This document shows, one piece after another, positions 26,422 through 33,998 of a stretch of DNA of 64,000 bases (position 1 is its first letter; the number at the start of each line of letters is the position of its first letter). This stretch comes from Nocardiopsis quinghaiensis (GTDB lineage Bacteria; Actinomycetota; Actinomycetes; Streptosporangiales; Streptosporangiaceae): the NCBI RefSeq assembly GCF_008638365.1, contig NZ_ML703337.1, forward strand, positions 155,840 to 219,839. The letters run 5' to 3'. The notes under the pieces are model-generated. The model was not told where the DNA came from. It worked only from the letters and a program-made list of their open reading frames with translations, and did not search any database. Made by a program: the position numbers and the translations under genes.

Positions 26422-26430
26422 CCCGCACGG

Positions 26431-26517
26431 TCACCCGGCGAAGGACTCGGGACCGAACCGGCCCCACGCCACGACGGCGGTCAGCAGGCCGGTGATGATC
26501 CACAGAGCGAGGTTCAT
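26431..26517 (-). pseudogene. DoxX-family gene collapsed by in-frame internal deletion
   Basis: A 28-codon frame with an intact ATG at 26517 and an AAGGGGAAA ribosome site. Its first residues MNLALWIITGLL match the start, and its last residues VAWGRFGPESF match the end, of roughly 115-residue DoxX-like membrane proteins; the middle three helices are absent. The two ends join in frame, so a short peptide with one hydrophobic helix may still be made. DoxX-like genes are typical partners of ECF41 sigma factors, and the sigma gene starts 80 bases away in the opposite direction. The comparison with DoxX is from memory of family sequences. Confidence 0.6.
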
Positions 26518-26533
26518 GGGTTTCCCCTTGCCG

Positions 26534-26559
26534 GTTACCTCGGCCCTTCCGGGCCCGTC
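26534..26559 (+). promoter_or_regulatory. Candidate ECF41-type promoter of the sigma factor gene
   Basis: GTTAC (26534-26538), 17-base spacer, CGTC (26556-26559), 37 bases before the sigma factor start. The same pair with the same 17-base spacing occurs before the AhpD-like gene. ECF41 sigma factors are reported to use a TGTCACA -35 and a CGTC -10. The CGTC is also part of the palindrome CGTCAT-ACCC-ATGACG (26556-26571). Confidence 0.5.
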
Positions 26560-26596
26560 ATACCCATGACGGAACTCGCTCGTGGAAGGTAACGAC

Positions 26597-27475
26597 ATGA
26601 CCGGATCTGTTCCCGAGGAAGCCGTGGCGGAAGCCTTCGAGGAGCAGCGCGGGCGTCTCGTCGCGGTGGCCTACCGAATGCTCGGGTCGCGGGCGGACGC
26701 GGAGGACGCGGTGCAGGAGGCATGGCTGCGGCTGGCACGCCAGGACGCGGCCGCGATCGACAGCCTCGCCGGCTGGCTGACCACCGTGGTGGGCCGTGTG
26801 TGCATCGACATGCTGCGCTCGCGCAGGGCCAGGCCCGAGGCACCGTACGAGGACCGGCTGCCCGAGTTCGTGGTGACCGAGGACGACGGGGCGCCCGAGG
26901 ACGACGTGCTGCTCGCCGATTCGGTCGGCCTGGCACTGCTCGTGGTGCTCGACACCCTCCGCCCCGCCGAGCGGCTGGCGTTCGTGCTGCACGACATGTT
27001 CGCGGTGCCGTTCGAGGAGATCGGCCAGATCGTCGACAGGTCCACGGACGCCACCAAGATGCTCGCCAGCCGGGCCCGCCGGAAGGTGCAGGACACGCAT
27101 CGCCCCACCGACGAACGGCGGCTGCAGCGCGCGGTGGTCGACGCGTTCCTCGCGGCGGCGCGGGGCGGGGACTTCGAGGGGCTGCTGCGGGTGCTCGATC
27201 CGGAGGTGATGTGGCGCGCCCACACGGCACGTGGCGTGGTCGTCAAACTGGGGGCGACCGAGGTGGTCGGCACGTTGCGGCACGCGGGCCACGCGAAGGT
27301 GACCGCGCGCCGCGCCCTCGTCAACGGTGAGCCGGGGATCGTGGTGTGGGGCCCGAGCGGCAAGCCGGTGGGCGTGATGGCGTGCACCGTGTCCGGTGGT
27401 CGGATCGTCGAGGTCCTGTCGGTGATCGATCCGAAGCTCCTCGCGGCGATGGACATCCCCCGGTGCCCCGGCTGA
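26597..27475 (+). CDS. sigJ: ECF sigma factor of the ECF41 (SigJ) group
   Basis: A 292-residue sigma factor with region 2 (about residues 10-75, RGRLVAVAYRMLGSRADAED and AVQEAWLRL), region 4 (about 115-165, LRPAERLAFVLHDMFAVPFE and the HTH EIGQIVDRSTDATKMLASRA), and a SnoaL-like C-terminal extension of about 110 residues. The linker has RLPEF at the place of the ECF41 WLPEP motif, and the C-terminus VIDPKLLAA resembles the NPDKL motif; the extension acts as a built-in anti-sigma-like regulator in this group. No separate anti-sigma factor gene is adjacent, as expected. ATG at 26597 with GGAAGG upstream. Likely targets are itself and the AhpD-like gene at 30244. Confidence 0.85.
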   Translation: MTGSVPEEAVAEAFEEQRGRLVAVAYRMLGSRADAEDAVQEAWLRLARQDAAAIDSLAGWLTTVVGRVCIDMLRSRRARPEAPYEDRLPEFVVTEDDGAPEDDVLLADSVGLALLVVLDTLRPAERLAFVLHDMFAVPFEEIGQIVDRSTDATKMLASRARRKVQDTHRPTDERRLQRAVVDAFLAAARGGDFEGLLRVLDPEVMWRAHTARGVVVKLGATEVVGTLRHAGHAKVTARRALVNGEPGIVVWGPSGKPVGVMACTVSGGRIVEVLSVIDPKLLAAMDIPRCPG

Positions 27476-27513
27476 GGCGTTCCCGCGGCCCTCGGCGCGC
27501 GAGAACCCGGCCG

Positions 27514-27541
27514 TGGCACGGGCTGTCACCGGCCCGTGCCA
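27514..27541 (+). terminator. Hairpin after the sigma factor gene
   Basis: A perfect 10-bp inverted repeat, TGGCACGGGC / GCCCGTGCCA, with an 8-base loop, 38 bases after the sigma factor stop. It ends 10 bases before the next gene's start codon, so it may also mask translation initiation there. Confidence 0.65.
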
Positions 27542-27551
27542 CCATGCCGCC

Positions 27552-30149
27552 ATGACCTTCGCCCCTCCCTCCTCCGCCGACCAGGTCACCCTCCTGACCG
27601 ACTGGACGCGTCTCAACCGCCCCGACGACCTCCCCCTCGCGGAGGAGGCCCTGCGGCGGATGCACGACGAGCTGCCCGGCGCCTCCCTCGAGGCCGTCAG
27701 GTTCCTGTATTCCATGGGCTGCCGCGCCGAGGACCTGCCCCCCGGGCTCCGTCCCTGGTTCTGGGACAGCGTCACGCAGGCGCTGGTCCTGAGGGGAGGC
27801 GCCAAGTGCATGTGGGCGGCGCCGCGGGCCCACGCCAGCGCCCGCGGGGCCGAGGCCGACCACGGGCTGCCCGTGGACCCCGAGCACCACGCGTCCCACA
27901 CCCTCTTCGCGGCCCGCCACGGTGCCCTGCCCGCCAAGGAGATGCGCGCCTTCCAGGAGTGGCTCACCGACACCCTCCCCCCGGAGCAGGCCTACCCGGC
28001 CCTCCTCGGGCTGGTCACCGCCCGTGCCGCCGGGGGCGGCGCTCCGGCCGCGGGCACCCACAGCCTGCTGGCCAGGAGCGCCGAGGCCGCCGGGGTGGGC
28101 GAGGAGGAGCAGTCCCGTGCTCTCGCCGGGGTGCTCGCCGCGTCCCGGGGCACCGCCGTTCCGACCGCCCTGTTCAAGGGAGCGGCCAAGGTCTTCGCCG
28201 GGAACCCGCCGCCTGAGGAGTGCCTGGCCGCGTTCTGGGAGCTGTTCCCGCCCGGCCGCTGGGCGAAGAACGACGGCGGCCCGTGGCTGCGCATGCTCGA
28301 CGCCTCCCGAGCGGTCGACGCCGTGGTCCGCGGAGACCTCACCCCCGGGGGAGGGGTGTCGGGCTGGCTCCAGCGCTTCGTCCGCCTGCACAAGTTCGCC
28401 GGCAGCGGGCAGGGGGTCGCGGCACAGCGGATGCCGACCGAGCTGTACGGACTCCTCCCGCGACTGGCCCCGCGGCTGAGGGCCGAGAACCGCCCCCTCG
28501 ACACCTGGTCCTCCGAGACGAACCACGTCGGCATCGACGCCGCGTTGCTCGCCGCCTGCCTGGCCGAGGACGTTCCGGTCAAGATCCCGCCGCGCGGTAT
28601 GCCGTTCTCCTTCCTGGAAGGCCCCCACCTGCGGCACCTGTTCGCCCACCCCGTACTGGGCCCGCGCGCGGAGCATCAGGCCTCCCGCTACCACCACGAC
28701 CCGCAACGGGTGGTGCGCAACGCCATCGGCCTCTTCCCGGACGTATCGGAGGTGGTTCCCCTGGTGCGCTCCCGGGCCGGACGCCTCATGGCCGAGACCG
28801 GCGGGGCCGGGCTCCCCCGCGCCGCCGACGGCCTGCGCACCCTGGACAGCCTGCTGGACCGTGCCGCGATCACGGCGCTGGAGGGAGTCGAGGAGGACCT
28901 GGCCGCGGTCGATCCGGTCGGCCCCCTGCTGCGTGCCCTGCGCTGCGGCCTGCCCGAGGAACTCGGCTGGCCCGCCTTCGACGCGGCCGTCGCCGAACTC
29001 GGCGGCCCGGACGCCGTGCTGCGCGTGTGCCCCTCCTGGCCGGTCCTCACCCTGGTGGGGCGGGACCGCGCGATCGCCGTGGACCACACCGGCCGCGTGG
29101 ACGAGCTCAGTCTGCCCGTGGAAGGGGAGACCCCGGTGGTGCGCTACCTGGACGGCCGTTTCCTCGTCGCCTCCCAGGGCGGCGGACCGCGGAGCGTCCA
29201 CTGGTCCGACCGGCCCGGCGAGGCCTTCGTCCCGGACCGGGACTGGGACTGGGCGACCGCGAGCTGGGCCGAGGAGTCCTCCACCTTCTCCATGAGCGAG
29301 TGGACCGGGTACCGGATCCTGCCCGACCCGCCGCGGCGTCGGAACTCCGGGCAGATGACCGACGGCACCACCGTCTGGTTCTCGGAGGAACACCCGAACA
29401 TCAGGGGCTGGCACGCCTGGACCGGGGACGGCCTCGAAGAGGCGCGGTCCCTGCCCGACTTCTTCTCCGGCGGTCCCGGGGAGGGACTGCGCTGGGAGCA
29501 CAGGCTCCTGTCCCTGGTCCGTCTCCCCGAGGGGGTGGACTCACCGCTCGGCCATGCCGACGGGCTGTCCGGTTCCCGGATCGCCATCGCCACCGACCGT
29601 CCCGGCCACTACTCCGACGACTACGTCATCGAGGGCGCCGACGGCCGCCGGGCCCGCCACCACCGGCTCATAGTCATGGGCGATCCCTGCGCGATCCTGC
29701 GCTTCCCCGGCACCGGCGTCGACCTCGTCGTCACCGAGGGGCGCGACGGCACCCGCCGCGAGGAGCTGTGCTGCTACTCGGCCGACGACGACACCCTCCA
29801 GTGGGAGGTGCTCACCGCCCCGGCGCCGCTCCGCGAGTGGTCCAAGGGCGGTCTGCCGTTCTATCCGCCGGTCGGCTTCTGGCACTTCCTCGAACTCCGT
29901 GACCCCGCATCCTCCCGGGTCCTGCGCGAGGCCGACGCCGACCAGGCCCGGGCCCTGCTCGACGCCCATCTGGCGGACGGGGACGAGGGCGTGCTGCGCA
30001 CCCTGGACGAGCGGCTGCCGGGGGTGGGGCACGGGCCGACCCGGGAGGGCGTGGTCAGGCGGGTGGCGGACACCGCCGATCTGCTGCGCCGCCGAGAGGC
30101 CCTGGTGGAGCGGGTCCGCGCCGACCGGGCCGCGCCGGAGAGCCCATGA
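27552..30149 (+). CDS. Large unrecognised cytoplasmic protein
   Basis: An 865-residue protein that I cannot place in a family. There is no signal peptide or membrane helix. The N-terminal half (about 1-480) is helical and rich in Ala, Leu and Arg, with HEAT-like alternation (for example LPLAEEALRRMHDELPGASL). The C-terminal half (about 490-800) is rich in Trp, Gly, Asp and Ser-Thr with strand-like repeats such as VRYLDGRFLVASQGGG, WTGYRILPDPPRR and WFSEEHPNIRGWHAWTGDGL, suggesting a beta-propeller, followed by a helical tail. Codon use is typical of the window. The ATG at 27552 has no clear ribosome site; a GTG at 27513 overlaps the preceding hairpin and is less likely. Confidence 0.75.
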   Translation: MTFAPPSSADQVTLLTDWTRLNRPDDLPLAEEALRRMHDELPGASLEAVRFLYSMGCRAEDLPPGLRPWFWDSVTQALVLRGGAKCMWAAPRAHASARGAEADHGLPVDPEHHASHTLFAARHGALPAKEMRAFQEWLTDTLPPEQAYPALLGLVTARAAGGGAPAAGTHSLLARSAEAAGVGEEEQSRALAGVLAASRGTAVPTALFKGAAKVFAGNPPPEECLAAFWELFPPGRWAKNDGGPWLRMLDASRAVDAVVRGDLTPGGGVSGWLQRFVRLHKFAGSGQGVAAQRMPTELYGLLPRLAPRLRAENRPLDTWSSETNHVGIDAALLAACLAEDVPVKIPPRGMPFSFLEGPHLRHLFAHPVLGPRAEHQASRYHHDPQRVVRNAIGLFPDVSEVVPLVRSRAGRLMAETGGAGLPRAADGLRTLDSLLDRAAITALEGVEEDLAAVDPVGPLLRALRCGLPEELGWPAFDAAVAELGGPDAVLRVCPSWPVLTLVGRDRAIAVDHTGRVDELSLPVEGETPVVRYLDGRFLVASQGGGPRSVHWSDRPGEAFVPDRDWDWATASWAEESSTFSMSEWTGYRILPDPPRRRNSGQMTDGTTVWFSEEHPNIRGWHAWTGDGLEEARSLPDFFSGGPGEGLRWEHRLLSLVRLPEGVDSPLGHADGLSGSRIAIATDRPGHYSDDYVIEGADGRRARHHRLIVMGDPCAILRFPGTGVDLVVTEGRDGTRREELCCYSADDDTLQWEVLTAPAPLREWSKGGLPFYPPVGFWHFLELRDPASSRVLREADADQARALLDAHLADGDEGVLRTLDERLPGVGHGPTREGVVRRVADTADLLRRREALVERVRADRAAPESP

Positions 30150-30185
30150 CATCGCCACGTTCTTCTGAGTACAGCCGGTCGCCGT

Positions 30186-30211
30186 GTTACGTCCGAGCGG
30201 TTCGCCTCGTC
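30186..30211 (+). promoter_or_regulatory. Candidate ECF41-type promoter of the AhpD-like gene
   Basis: TGTTACG contains GTTAC at 30186-30190, followed after 17 bases by CGTC at 30208-30211, 32 bases before the ATG. Identical elements and spacing precede the ECF41 sigma gene 3.6 kb upstream. Confidence 0.5.
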
Positions 30212-30243
30212 AAGTAGACGAATCGAACCAGAAGGAGAGCACC

Positions 30244-30717
30244 ATGGCAGCTCGGCTCAACCCCCTCGGCACTGACATCGGCCCGAGGCTCGTGAAGCAC
30301 CTCATCGCGACGAACAAGGCCGTGACCGACTCGCCCCTGCCCCGGGCGACCCAGGAACTGGTGAAGATCCGGGCGAGCCAGATCAACGGCTGCGGGGGCT
30401 GCCTGGACATGCACACCAAGGAGGCCGCGCACGCGGGCGAGGCACCGGTCCGGCTCAACCTGGTCGCCGCGTGGCGGGACGCGACGGTCTTCACCGACGC
30501 GGAGCGGGCCGCGCTGGAACTCACCGAGCAGGGCACCCGGCTCGCCGACACCGGCGACGTCACCGACGAAGTGTGGGAGAACGCGGCCAGGCACTACGAC
30601 GAGGAACAGCTCACCGCCCTCGTGGCGCAGATCGCCCTCATCAACGCGTTCAACCGGCTGAACGTCATCCTCCGCCAGCCGGGGGGCGAGTACCAGCCCG
30701 GACAGCTCCACGCCTGA
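30244..30717 (+). CDS. AhpD-like carboxymuconolactone decarboxylase family protein
   Basis: A 157-residue alkylhydroperoxidase AhpD-core protein. The redox centre is C50-G-G-C53 followed by H57 in INGCGGCLDMHTKEA, matching the family's CxxC-x3-H; the usual spelling is CxxC with an aromatic residue, so the Gly-Gly pair is slightly unusual. Family members act as peroxidases or reductases with thiol partners, in trimers or hexamers. AAGGAGA precedes the ATG at 30244. Carboxymuconolactone decarboxylase-family genes are the classic targets of ECF41 sigma factors, and a matching promoter motif lies upstream, so it probably belongs to the regulon of the sigma factor at 26597. Confidence 0.87.
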   Translation: MAARLNPLGTDIGPRLVKHLIATNKAVTDSPLPRATQELVKIRASQINGCGGCLDMHTKEAAHAGEAPVRLNLVAAWRDATVFTDAERAALELTEQGTRLADTGDVTDEVWENAARHYDEEQLTALVAQIALINAFNRLNVILRQPGGEYQPGQLHA

Positions 30718-30890
30718 ACCGGGACCGGGTGCCCGGCCTTCCGGCGGCGGGCCGCCACCGGGGGGGGAGGACCCGACGCGGTGGCCCGCCCCAGGGGGCG
30801 TTCCGCACGTCCTCGGCCGGGCACCCGCGCAGGTACGGCGGCGGGCAAGCGGGCTGGAGCCGGGCGGGTCGGGAAGGCGCGCGAGGGCGG

Positions 30891-31268
30891 TCAGACGGAA
30901 GCGCCGGAGCGCAGTCGCTCCTGGTAGGTGCGGCCCGTGGCTATCAGGCCGTCGAGCGCGTCCCGCGTGCGCGCCAGTTCGGCGATGTGCCCGGTGAGCC
31001 GGTCGCGTTCCCGTTCCATGTGCTCCATCGCCGCGTCGGAGTTCCCCTCGCTGGGCGCGTCCACGCAGGGCAGCAGCTCGATGATGGTGCGGCTGGGCAG
31101 CCCGGCGGCGTACAGCCGCTGGATGAAGGTGACGCGATCGACTTCGTCTTCGGTGTAGTGCCGCTGCCCACTGGCGCTGCGGGTGCTGGTGAGCAGTCCC
31201 TGCTCCTCGTAGTAGCGCAGGGACCGGACGCTCGCTCCCGTCCGCTTCGCGAGTTCTCCGATGCGCAC
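30891..31268 (-). CDS. MerR-family transcriptional regulator
   Basis: A 125-residue MerR protein: N-terminal winged HTH (VRIGELAKRTGASVRSLRYY, EEQGLLTSTRSASGQRHYTE), then a hydrophobic segment and a coiled-coil dimerisation helix (AAMEHMERERDRLTGHIAEL). The C-terminus is short, with a single Cys (LLPCVDAP), so a metal or redox sensor of the SoxR type is not supported. GTG start at 31268 with GGGAGGA upstream; the open frame before it has no ribosome site. It diverges from the Old Yellow Enzyme remnant at 31394, which was presumably its target. Confidence 0.85.
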   Translation of the reverse strand: MRIGELAKRTGASVRSLRYYEEQGLLTSTRSASGQRHYTEDEVDRVTFIQRLYAAGLPSRTIIELLPCVDAPSEGNSDAAMEHMERERDRLTGHIAELARTRDALDGLIATGRTYQERLRSGASV

Positions 31269-31393
31269 GGCTTCCTCCCTGTGGCCAGTGACCTGTGAGC
31301 TGCGACACAGGCACTTGCCCCTCACATCAATGTCAGGTTTTAGCGTAGTCGACGTGCCCGGGAAGGGCGCACAGTCCACGGAGGAGACCTGAC

Positions 31394-31548
31394 GTGACCA
31401 GCTTGTTCGAGCGCTACCGACCCGGGAACCCGACCTGGTCGAGCGGCTCCGCACCGGGCTGCCGATCGCCCCGGTCGACGAGGCCGACTTCTACCAGGGC
31501 GGCGACCGGGGATACCTGACCTACCCGGCGTACCAGCACAGCGCGTAA
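31394..31548 (+). pseudogene. Old Yellow Enzyme gene reduced to its two ends
   Basis: A GTG start with AGGAG upstream begins MTSLFERYRPG, like the first residues of alkene reductases (typically followed by the strand that opens the FMN barrel). The next bases, in another frame, encode PDLVERLRTGLPIAPVDEAD, then FYQGGDRGYLTYPAYQ and a stop at 31546-31548, which is the C-terminus of the same family. Some 300 codons in between are missing and the join is out of frame, so no enzyme can be made. The divergent MerR gene, a common partner of such reductases, is intact. Confidence 0.75.
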
Positions 31549-31686
31549 GCCCGGGCCCGGGTACTTCCTCCTTCTCCGAGCAGAAGAGGAAGAGGACGTC
31601 CGGGGACGAGTGGCGGCCCTTCCGGGAGGGATTCCTGGAAGGGCCGCCCTGTGCTCGGGGCCGGGCTGCGGGGCCTGGCCATCCAG

Positions 31687-31747
31687 GATGATCTTGCCCC
31701 TAGCGGCACTGTCGGCGGCCGACAGTGCCGCTAGGGGCAAGATCATC
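31687..31747. repeat. 61-bp palindrome, copy 2
   Basis: A perfect 30-1-30 inverted repeat: left arm starts GATGATCTTGCCCCTAGCGG, right arm ends with its complement GGGGCAAGATCATC. It shares the outer 14 bases and total length with copy 1 at 24626-24686, while inner pairs differ with compensation on both arms. It lies between an Old Yellow Enzyme remnant and the 3' end of the LysR gene. The remaining sequence in 31549-31896 shows no gene. Confidence 0.88.
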
Positions 31748-31896
31748 GGCGAGGAAACCCCGCACGTCACACCGGCAACGGTTCCGGTCAGCCTGTTAGT
31801 CAGCGCACAACACCGGCGCCCGGCCGTGCCCGAACGAACCGCGGCCGGGCCCTCGGCCGTGCCCGCCCTCGGCCTCTGCCAGGCTCACCCGCGTCC

Positions 31897-32826
31897 TCAC
31901 CCTTCCGCTGAGCGGTCGACCGAAGGGTCGAGCCCGGCCGCCACCCTCGCCGCCGTCTCCCGCAACCACGTGTGCGCCGCGTCGTGCTGGTGCACCGGGT
32001 GCCACCACAGCGCCTCCTGGATCGGCGCCGCCGGGAACGGGCACGGCAGCATACGCAGCCCGGTGCGCTCGTCCGCCTCCTCCACCAGGCGCCGCTGCAC
32101 CAGTGCCACCCTGCGTGTGCCCCGGACCAGGTCCGGGAGCATCCGGAAGTTCTGCACCGACACCTCCACCCTCGGCTCCAGGCCCAGCATGCCCAGCTGA
32201 TGGGCGGCAGGCGCGTCATAGGGCCGCTGGTAGACGGCCCACGGCAGCCGCGCCAGGTCGTCCATGGTGACGGCGTCGCCCACGACGTCGTTCCCGGCGT
32301 CCACCAGGCACACCCACTCGTCCCGGTACAGCTCCACGGTCGGATAGCCGCTGATCACCCCGTGCAGTATCAGGACGCCGTCCACGCTCCCGAGCACGCT
32401 CTCGGTGGCCTCGACGATCGTGGAGGGCAGCTGCCGGAAGTGCAGCCGGATGCCCGGCGCCTCCGCGTGCAGCGCACGGGCCAACCGGGCGCCGAAGACC
32501 GTGACGGCGTAGTCGGAGGCCAGGAGGGTGAAGTCCCGCCTCTCCGTGGCCGGGTCGAAGTGGGCACGGCGGCTGAAGAGCCGCTCCATGACCGAGCAGG
32601 CGTTGGCGGCGGGCACCCGCAGCGCGTGCCCCAGCGGGGTCAGCTCGTAGTGGTTGCCCCTGCGCACGAGCAGCTCGTCGGAGAAGTGGCGGCGCAGACG
32701 CGCCAAGGCTGCGCTGGTCGCGGGCTGGCTCAGTCCAATGCGCTCCCCCGCCTTGGTGACGTTGCGCTCCTCCAGCAGGGCGCGCAGGGCGACGAGCAGG
32801 TTGAGGTCCAGATTCGCGATGTTCAA
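31897..32826 (-). CDS. LysR-family regulator of the catabolic operon
   Basis: A 309-residue LysR-type regulator. The HTH is at residues 1-65: LDLNLLVALRALLEERNVTK, AGERIGLSQPATSAALARLR, RHFSDELLVR. The co-inducer domain follows (about 90-300), with DFTLLASDYAVTVFGARLAR; this pattern resembles the NodD/NahR-like branch that responds to aromatic compounds. The start is taken as the TTG at 32826 because GGGGAGA lies a few bases upstream and no ATG or GTG fits before the HTH. It is divergent from the seven-gene operon beginning at 32991 and probably activates it. Confidence 0.87.
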   Translation of the reverse strand: MNIANLDLNLLVALRALLEERNVTKAGERIGLSQPATSAALARLRRHFSDELLVRRGNHYELTPLGHALRVPAANACSVMERLFSRRAHFDPATERRDFTLLASDYAVTVFGARLARALHAEAPGIRLHFRQLPSTIVEATESVLGSVDGVLILHGVISGYPTVELYRDEWVCLVDAGNDVVGDAVTMDDLARLPWAVYQRPYDAPAAHQLGMLGLEPRVEVSVQNFRMLPDLVRGTRRVALVQRRLVEEADERTGLRMLPCPFPAAPIQEALWWHPVHQHDAAHTWLRETAARVAAGLDPSVDRSAEG

Positions 32827-32837
32827 CGTGCGTCTCC

Positions 32838-32888
32838 CCGAACGTGTGCTCTTCCCGAACCTGTGATCTCTCCGAACGTGCGCTCTCC
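32838..32888. repeat. Three 17-bp tandem repeats in the LysR/operon divergent region
   Basis: CCGAACGTGTGCTCTTC, CCGAACCTGTGATCTCT and CCGAACGTGCGCTCTCC follow one another in register (starts 32838, 32855, 32872). The 17-base period places them nearly on alternate faces of the helix. They lie next to the LysR start; the 55 bases after them, which are AT-richer (around 32915-32965), should contain the operon promoter. Confidence 0.65.
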
Positions 32889-32990
32889 CTGGAGGAATCC
32901 ACTGCGTGGATGGCCCACATATGAGAGATCTATTTCACAGATGCTTCCTGGTGGACCAATGTTAAGGGCATCACACCTGGAGGAAACACT

Positions 32991-33998
32991 GTGGCAAACG
33001 AACCGTCCCCAGCCCGCCCCTTCGCCCTCGGTACGTTCTCCGTCGGCGGCGGCGCCCCGTTCCCGGGGTTGGTCACCGGCGAGGAGGTCCTCGACCTGCG
33101 GACCGTCTCCGGCCTGCGGGGCTCGCCGGGCGGGAGCCTGAGCACACGGGACCTGCTGGAGCGCTGGGCCGAGGTCCTGCCCGTGCTGCGTGAGCTGGCG
33201 GCGTCCACCGGCGGCGGCGACAGCGGCAGCGGTCGGCACCGGCTCACCGACCTGCGCGTCCACGCCCCGGTGCGGCCGCGCCAGATCCTCCAGTCGGGCG
33301 CCAACTACCGCACCCACGTCGTCGACCTGGCCGTCGCCCACGAGCCCGAGGGCGGACGCCCGGCCGAGCAGGTGCGCGCCGAGACCGCGGCGATGATGGA
33401 CAGGCGGGCCGCCGAGGACCAGCCGTACGTGTTCATCGGACTGCCGTCCTCGGTGACCGGCCCCCACGACGACGTGGTGATCCCCGGCTGGTGCACCAAG
33501 CCCGACTGGGAACTGGAGCTGGCCGCCGTGATCGGCGAGCCCGCCTTCCGGGTCTCCCCCGAGCGGGCGCTGGAGCACGTGGCCGCCTACACCATCGCCA
33601 ACGACGTCACCGCCCGCGAGCTGGTCTTCCGCCGGGACATGCCCGAGATCGGCGCCGACTGGATGCGTGCCAAGAACGCCCCCACCTTCACCCCCCTGGG
33701 CCCCCACCTGGTGCCCGCGGAGTTCGTCGGCGACCCCGGGGACCTGCGGGTGACCCTGCGGCTCAACGGCGAGGTGATGCAGGACGAGTCCACCAAGGAC
33801 ATGATCTTCGACGTCGCCCGCCTGGTCTCCTACGTCTCACAGACCGTCGAACTGCTCCCCGGCGACCTGGTCCTGACCGGCAGCCCCGCCGGGAACGGCA
33901 TGCACTGGGGACGGCTGCTGCGCTCCGGCGACGTCATGGAGGGCACCATCACCGGCCTGGGCACCCAGCGCAACACCTGCGTGGCGGAGGAGGCGTGA
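32991..33998 (+). CDS. Fumarylacetoacetate hydrolase family protein (first copy)
   Basis: A 335-residue FAH-superfamily enzyme, hydrolysing or decarboxylating ring-cleavage products in a Mg/Ca-dependent way. Visible motifs: LQSGANYRTHVVDLA at the domain start (around residue 100), the metal-binding Glu pair in KPDWELELAAVIGE (around 165), YTIANDVTARELVF, and the C-terminal LLPGDLVLTGSPAGNGM. GTG start at 32991 preceded by GGAGGA. It opens the operon and overlaps the next gene by one base (TGATG). An N-terminal extension of about 80 residues matches the beta-rich domain seen in longer family members. A second FAH-family gene lies at 38143. Confidence 0.88.
   Translation: MANEPSPARPFALGTFSVGGGAPFPGLVTGEEVLDLRTVSGLRGSPGGSLSTRDLLERWAEVLPVLRELAASTGGGDSGSGRHRLTDLRVHAPVRPRQILQSGANYRTHVVDLAVAHEPEGGRPAEQVRAETAAMMDRRAAEDQPYVFIGLPSSVTGPHDDVVIPGWCTKPDWELELAAVIGEPAFRVSPERALEHVAAYTIANDVTARELVFRRDMPEIGADWMRAKNAPTFTPLGPHLVPAEFVGDPGDLRVTLRLNGEVMQDESTKDMIFDVARLVSYVSQTVELLPGDLVLTGSPAGNGMHWGRLLRSGDVMEGTITGLGTQRNTCVAEEA

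Noticed and set aside
27321-29501. 726-codon minus-strand frame opposite the large unknown protein
   Set aside because: Considered because the plus-strand protein is unrecognised. The plus frame has the better codon third positions and protein-like composition, while this one is rich in Gly, Arg and Val-Gly repeats, typical of antisense frames.
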